Shown: piece by piece, positions 59,789 through 64,000 of the stretch | Layout: each line of letters opens with the position of its first letter | Numbering within the stretch: the first letter of the stretch is position 1 | DNA from: Aliivibrio_A sp016764915 | GTDB taxonomy: Bacteria; Pseudomonadota; Gammaproteobacteria; Enterobacterales; Vibrionaceae | NCBI GenBank assembly: GCA_965224595.1 | Contig: OZ245058.1 | Location: 2,542,001 to 2,606,000 of the forward strand | DNA length: 64,000 bases | Reading direction: 5' to 3' | Program-made: the position numbers and the translations under genes | Notes under the pieces: model-generated | Databases searched by the model: none | What the model was told of the DNA's origin: nothing | Seen by the model: the letters and a program-made list of their open reading frames with translations, nothing else

Positions 59789-60019
59789 TCAGATCGGATG
59801 GGAGAGTTCAGAAACTATACGCTGCGCTAACTAGAACGCTTCGCTCTAGAGACTATAAAGTCAAAAGCCCTTGCTCTCTCTGAGCTCTGCTCTTGCTCTT
59901 ATAGTTTCTAGTCTCTAGTTTCTAGTCATTGCACTTCCTGAGCCCTGAACCCTGCAAGCAAAGCGATCTGCTCTCGCTCTTATAGTCTCTAGTCTCTAGT
60001 CTCTAGTCTCTAGTCTCTA
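59789..60019. repeat. Mosaic intergenic repeat, copy 5, ending at the wbpM-type gene
   Basis: CAGATCGGATGGGAGAGTTC as in copy 3, a stem-loop with arms CTAGAGACTATAA (59846-59858) and TTATAGTTTCTAG (59899-59911), and five TAGTCTC heptamers (59983-60017). The last heptamer supplies the stop codon of the next gene. Confidence 0.9.
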
Positions 60020-61939
60020 GTCAGCACAGCGCATAGTCTCTGCTTTCCAAACCAAATCCCCAATACCATCTGTTGGATTAAATCCAGTCGGCGCATCCAG
60101 TAAAATCTGTCTAATAGTTTGATGATCAAATTCATGGCAGGCAGCATCTAACTTCTCTAAAATCTGGCTATATTCTTCATAAGGCAGAAAAGTTTCATTC
60201 GCTGTCATTATACGTTGATGGCTGGTTTGTCCGACACTATCGCCAATTAATAACTCTTCGAACAATTTCTCTCCTGGACGCAAACCCGTAAACTTCAACT
60301 CGATGTCACCATGAGGGTTCTCTTCTGATTTTATGTCTAAACCGGACAGTTGCACTAGGTTGCACGCTAAATCAACGATTTTGACTGCATCTCCCATATC
60401 GAGCACAAAAACATCCCCCCCTTTGCCCATCGCTCCAGCCTGAATCACCAACTGAGCCGCTTCAGGAATAGTCATAAAGTAACGAATGATATCTGGGTGG
60501 GTAATGGTAATAGGTCCACCGGTCTCAATTTGGCGCTTAAACAGTGGAATAACTGAACCAGAAGAGCCAAGTACGTTGCCAAAACGCACCATACAAAAGC
60601 GTGTACCTTGATCTTTTTTCCTCTCTTCATCAGCAAGTGATTGAAGAGCCAATTCAGCCATACGCTTGGTGGTTCCCATTACATTAGTAGGACGTACCGC
60701 TTTATCAGTCGAGATTAAAACAAATGATTCGACGTTAGCTTCTATTGCTGCAAGCGCAGTGTAGTAGGTGCCAAACACATTATTACGTACCCCTTCCACC
60801 ACGTTATACTCAACTAAGGGGACATGTTTGTATGCAGCGGCATGATACAGAGTCTGAACATCAAAAGAGCTTAAAACAGCAACGAGTCGATTTTGGCGCT
60901 GTACCGATCCTAGAAGAGGAATAAGTTTAATATCCAACGCTTCTTCTTGAATCAGTCCACTCAGCTCTTTATCGATGCTATACAGTGCAAATTCAGACAG
61001 TTCAAACAACACTAACGACTTTGGTTTTAGTTTTACAATCTGCCTACACAGTTCAGAACCTATAGAGCCTCCAGCGCCCGTCACCATTACTATTTTATCG
61101 GTAATATTGGCAGACATTAGATCTGGGTTAGGAGCAACTGAATCACGGCCAAGAAGATCTTCAATCGGAACATCTCTAAGCTGATCGATGGTTGCTATGC
61201 CATTTACGATATCCGCTAAGTTGGGCATAGAGAGAACCTCAACCTTTAAAGGTACTAGAGATTCAATAATCGCTTTACGTTGAGAGCGGCTAGCACTAGG
61301 CAAAGCCAACAGAACCTTTTTTACTTTTTTCTTCTCAATGAGTTTTTCTAAATGTTTTGGCAGATAAACAGTAAGCCCTTGCATCGAGCTTTTGAACAGT
61401 TTCTTGTCATCATCGATAAAGGCTACTGGGTGATAATCATCACCTTGACGCAATAAGTTAACTAACTGGCGCCCGGCGGAACCCGCACCATAAACGATAA
61501 TATTGGGTTTACTTTTTGTTAAATGCTGATTGACCAACAATCGGACTATCAAGCGTGCTCCACCACAAAGGATAACGAGGTAGGTGGCATAAATAACAGG
61601 AACGGAACGTGGCAGAAATGCGTATGTAAAGTATGAACTGATCACTAACACTACAGCCGAAATAGCGGCTGTAACAGTAATACTCAATAGAGCATATAGA
61701 CTCAAATAGCGAAGAACCGCTCGATATAATCCAAAACGCACAAAAGAAAACAGAGTGCATAGAACTAAACTGATCAGTACTTGCCAGTGTATAGCGCTAT
61801 TAAAAAGATCGCTGATATCACCTAAGCGAGTCCAAAACGCGGCCCAAAAAGCAATAAATATAAATATTGTATCAATGGTTAAGCTAATTGCACGCTTTAC
61901 TGGCCGAGGAAGAGACCAAACTGGATAAAGAGAAAACAC
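60017..61939 (-). CDS. WbpM/CapD-type nucleoside-diphosphate-sugar dehydratase (membrane-bound)
   Basis: 640 residues. Four N-terminal membrane segments (about 12-135), a first nucleotide-binding domain (VYGAGSAGRQLVNLL, about 148) and the catalytic SDR domain with VTGAGGSIGSELCRQIV (about 288) and HAAAYKHVPLVEYN. The family makes UDP-4-keto-6-deoxy sugars (for example for QuiNAc or bacillosamine) at the start of O-antigen/capsule synthesis. Stop codon TAG lies in the mosaic repeat. Confidence 0.94.
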   Translation of the reverse strand: MFSLYPVWSLPRPVKRAISLTIDTIFIFIAFWAAFWTRLGDISDLFNSAIHWQVLISLVLCTLFSFVRFGLYRAVLRYLSLYALLSITVTAAISAVVLVISSYFTYAFLPRSVPVIYATYLVILCGGARLIVRLLVNQHLTKSKPNIIVYGAGSAGRQLVNLLRQGDDYHPVAFIDDDKKLFKSSMQGLTVYLPKHLEKLIEKKKVKKVLLALPSASRSQRKAIIESLVPLKVEVLSMPNLADIVNGIATIDQLRDVPIEDLLGRDSVAPNPDLMSANITDKIVMVTGAGGSIGSELCRQIVKLKPKSLVLFELSEFALYSIDKELSGLIQEEALDIKLIPLLGSVQRQNRLVAVLSSFDVQTLYHAAAYKHVPLVEYNVVEGVRNNVFGTYYTALAAIEANVESFVLISTDKAVRPTNVMGTTKRMAELALQSLADEERKKDQGTRFCMVRFGNVLGSSGSVIPLFKRQIETGGPITITHPDIIRYFMTIPEAAQLVIQAGAMGKGGDVFVLDMGDAVKIVDLACNLVQLSGLDIKSEENPHGDIELKFTGLRPGEKLFEELLIGDSVGQTSHQRIMTANETFLPYEEYSQILEKLDAACHEFDHQTIRQILLDAPTGFNPTDGIGDLVWKAETMRCAD

Positions 61940-62040
61940 GATGGCTAATAACCTAAAAGTAAAAGAAAGCTAAGTAGAATGGATGCAGTCTATCAAAAAA
62001 ACATACCTAATTTCCTGCTCAGTCGCGATTTTTACTAAAA

Positions 62041-62598
62041 CTACTTTTCAGGTTTTACTGCGTCGCCAGAGCCACTTCCTGTTGCCGTCATAATGATGTA
62101 TTTGAAATAGTCTTGAATGGTTAAGGTATCAATCATCTGCTTATCAGTTTTTGCCAAAAGTTGAGGTGTCGACATATCGATATTTTGCACCTGTGCTAAA
62201 CCTGTTACTCCTGGTAGCACATTATAAACACCTAGAGCCTCTCTCTCTTTAATCAGCTCTTGTTGGTTAAAGAGATTTGGACGAGGACCAACCAAGCTCA
62301 TCTCGCCTTTAACTACATTAATAAGTTGAGGCAGTTCATCAATTTTAGTTTTTCGCAAGAAATTACCTAGCTTGGTTATTGAAGCATTGTTAGCTAGATG
62401 ACTGGCTACAGATTTAGTCTCAACCGACATCGTTCTAAACTTAATCAGCTTGAAGGATTTTTGGTTTTTTCCTACACGAGTTTGAATAAAGATAGGAGAA
62501 CCGGTATCAAACAGTCCAATAATCACGACAACCAAAAGAAGTGGCCATAAAAAAAGTAAACCAAAGAAGGCGGCGAGGAAATCGATAGTACGGATCAT
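62041..62598 (-). CDS. Initiating sugar-phosphate transferase (PglC/WcaJ C-terminal family)
   Basis: 185 residues, small monotopic phosphoglycosyl transferase: one N-terminal re-entrant hydrophobic segment (FLAAFFGLLFLWPLLLVVVI), GSPIFIQTRVGKNQKSFKLI, KFRTM, TKIDELPQLINVVKGEMSLV (catalytic Asp-Glu) and GPRPN. It transfers the first sugar phosphate to undecaprenyl phosphate. Its start overlaps the end of the epimerase by 4 nt (ATGA). Confidence 0.94.
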   Translation of the reverse strand: MIRTIDFLAAFFGLLFLWPLLLVVVIIGLFDTGSPIFIQTRVGKNQKSFKLIKFRTMSVETKSVASHLANNASITKLGNFLRKTKIDELPQLINVVKGEMSLVGPRPNLFNQQELIKEREALGVYNVLPGVTGLAQVQNIDMSTPQLLAKTDKQMIDTLTIQDYFKYIIMTATGSGSGDAVKPEK

Positions 62599-63566
62599 GT
62601 ATTTTTCTCTTTATTCAGTTTTTTACTTAGTACAAAGGCTTCTGCTGTCTCTTTAAAGCCCTCTTCCAATGTTTGTGGCGGTGTCCAGTCTAATGTCTCT
62701 TTGGTATGCGATATATCAACCTGCAGTGAACCTAAAAGACGGTCAATTTTATCTTGCTTCCCCAGCACTTTACCAATTAAATTAAAGCACCATAAAGGTA
62801 CAGGTAACATACGGTTAGGCTTACCTAATGCTGTAGACATTGCTTTTACCATTGAAGCAGTAGAAACGTCATTATCATCTGAGACTAAAAATACTTGATT
62901 TGCTGCTTTAGGATGATCGATGCAGGTTATAATTAAGTCCACTAAATTACGGACAGACACTAAGCTACGCCTGTTATTGGTAATTCTACCAAAGGGCAGT
63001 GGTAAGCCTTTAGAGACTAGATTCATTAACGATGCAAAGTTTGCTTTCACACCCGGCCCATAAACTAATGTTGGTCGTATGATAACCACCTCCATTTCTG
63101 TTTCCTTTGCCAGTTGTAGCAACTCCTCTTCAGATTCTGATTTCGACTGGCCATAATGATCTTCTGGGTGACGATTGTCAGTAGATTTAAATGGTTTATT
63201 AAGCTCAGTTGACTCCCCATTTACTTTAATCGAACTAATATAAATAAATCGCTTAACTCCGGCTGCAATAGCTTGTTTGGCTAAATGAATAGTGCCGTTG
63301 GTATTCACCCTTCTAAATTCTACTAAAGGGTCTTGAGCTTCATCTTTCATGATGTGAACTCTAGCAGCACAATGAATGAGAACACTAACACCAGTAAGTG
63401 CTGGCATGAAATCAGGTAAATCATCAAAATCTAATTGATAAAAATCAAAAGTGGAATTTTTCGGTATTTTTCGGCCTATAAGAGAGAGTGTGTGGTTTTC
63501 TTGTAAATTCCTTAGTAAATATGAACCAACAAAACCTGAATAGCCTGTGAGTAATAATTTTCGCAT
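62595..63566 (-). CDS. NAD-dependent sugar epimerase/dehydrogenase (SDR)
   Basis: 323 residues: LLTGYSGFVGSYLLRNL (4-20) NAD-binding motif, IHCAARVHIM, and active site Tyr in DHYGQSKSESEEELL with ISSIKVNGEST before it. Resembles WbpV/Gne-like C4-reductases that act with small PglC-type transferases in QuiNAc or FucNAc pathways. Exact sugar cannot be assigned. Overlaps neighbours on both sides (TAATG at the glycosyltransferase, ATGA at the transferase). Confidence 0.9.
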   Translation of the reverse strand: MRKLLLTGYSGFVGSYLLRNLQENHTLSLIGRKIPKNSTFDFYQLDFDDLPDFMPALTGVSVLIHCAARVHIMKDEAQDPLVEFRRVNTNGTIHLAKQAIAAGVKRFIYISSIKVNGESTELNKPFKSTDNRHPEDHYGQSKSESEEELLQLAKETEMEVVIIRPTLVYGPGVKANFASLMNLVSKGLPLPFGRITNNRRSLVSVRNLVDLIITCIDHPKAANQVFLVSDDNDVSTASMVKAMSTALGKPNRMLPVPLWCFNLIGKVLGKQDKIDRLLGSLQVDISHTKETLDWTPPQTLEEGFKETAEAFVLSKKLNKEKNT

Positions 63567-64000
63567 TACTTTTTGACTCTTAAGTTAACAATTGAATTAG
63601 CCATTTTCTGCATTATATCTTTACGCTTATAGTCATTAATAAACTCAATTCTCTCTGAGTCTACAAGTTTAAGCCGACCAAGTGCAGCTAAAGCACCCTT
63701 GCTATCTCCTGGATAGAACACCTCTGCATTAGAAACTTCATCAGTGATAAATTTAGCCGCATAGCCACTTACACCAGCCAAGATAGGTTTTCCCGTCGCT
63801 GCATATTCGAATATCTTAGAAGGTAGTACTTTTTTAAAAGCTGGGTAATCATTCAAGTGCAAAAATAATACATCTGCACTCATATATTTATCTGATAACT
63901 CTTTTCTTTGCACTGGCGGAAATAAGTTAACATTATCATTAGCAGTTAAGGCATCTTCTAAAATGGGTTTTCGTCCACCATCACCAATTACATCAATATT
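63566..64000 (-). CDS. Glycosyltransferase family 4 (WbuB-like), C-terminal part, cut by window edge
   Basis: The frame is open to base 64000 (145 codons), so the apparent GTG start at 63913 is internal. VIGDGGRKPILEDAL at the edge is the GT-B nucleotide-sugar loop, followed by ADVLFLHLNDYPAFKKVLPS and KIFEYAATGKPILAGVSG, the E-x7-E type GT4 region. Transfers a sugar in O-antigen/capsule synthesis. Stop overlaps the epimerase start by 1 nt. Confidence 0.9.
   Translation of the reverse strand, partial: NIDVIGDGGRKPILEDALTANDNVNLFPPVQRKELSDKYMSADVLFLHLNDYPAFKKVLPSKIFEYAATGKPILAGVSGYAAKFITDEVSNAEVFYPGDSKGALAALGRLKLVDSERIEFINDYKRKDIMQKMANSIVNLRVKK

Noticed and set aside
54213..60019. Integron-like attC sites between the small genes
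   Set aside because: No integrase, and the repeats lack paired R/L boxes of attC sites; the heptamers and stem arms are a different sequence type.
1..64000. tRNA or rRNA genes
   Set aside because: No cloverleaf, CCA end or rRNA-like sequence was recognised on either strand.

Overview
The window is chromosomal DNA from a low-GC member of the Vibrionaceae. Gene order (pilMNOPQ / mrcA / oxyR-prx / argECBGH / aphA / metF-metLB-metJ / rpmE-priA-cytR-ftsN-hslVU-menA-rraA-zapB / tpiA-pfkA-fieF-cpxP-cpxRA-sodA / cysE-gpsA-secB / gpmM-envC / tdh-kbl / polysaccharide genes) is the conserved large-chromosome layout of vibrios. The AT-rich composition and a lone flagellin gene next to tpiA make an Aliivibrio-type organism my best guess. 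This rests on recognition only; no database search was run.

Layout. 1-3.2 kb: type IV pilus assembly genes on the minus strand, with PilO and PilP fused into one ORF. 3.3-9.6 kb: PBP1a, then a peroxide-response module (oxyR divergent from a peroxiredoxin-glutaredoxin, a near-perfect OxyR operator between them, and a lipoamide-dehydrogenase-like flavoprotein with a Cys-rich tail). 9.7-15.8 kb: arginine biosynthesis (argCBGH and divergent argE), with the remnant of an acetyltransferase domain after argH. 15.8-16.4 kb: a decayed C-terminal remnant of ppc, with its terminator still in place, followed by the quorum-sensing regulator aphA. 17.4-22.8 kb: methionine regulon with arrays of 8-bp met boxes. 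22.8-36.3 kb: malic enzyme, ribosomal protein L31, replication restart, division, proteolysis and metabolic genes. 36.6-44.6 kb: tpiA, flagellin with a sigma-28-type promoter, pfkA, fieF, cpxP/cpxRA with two CpxR boxes, and sodA behind a strongly palindromic Fur box. 44.7-53.7 kb: tRNA modification, cysteine and phospholipid precursors, SecB, gpmM, EnvC, threonine catabolism.

54-64 kb is the accessory part. ugd and a polysaccharide gene set (glycosyltransferase, epimerase, initiating sugar transferase, WbpM-type dehydratase) flank a 5.8-kb zone in which copies of one mosaic intergenic repeat (7-bp tandem units and long stem-loops) alternate with small modules: a Phd/ParE-type toxin-antitoxin pair, a complete IS66-type element with 16-bp inverted repeats and an 8-bp target duplication, an orphan 69-aa gene and a small coiled-coil membrane protein. 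The same sequence that received the IS66 exists uninterrupted about 0.7 kb away.

The strongest observations are signs of gene remodelling in otherwise conserved loci: loss of ppc, loss of the ArgH-fused acetyltransferase domain, the PilO-PilP fusion, and the repeat-delimited cassette-like zone ending exactly at stop codons of the flanking sugar genes.
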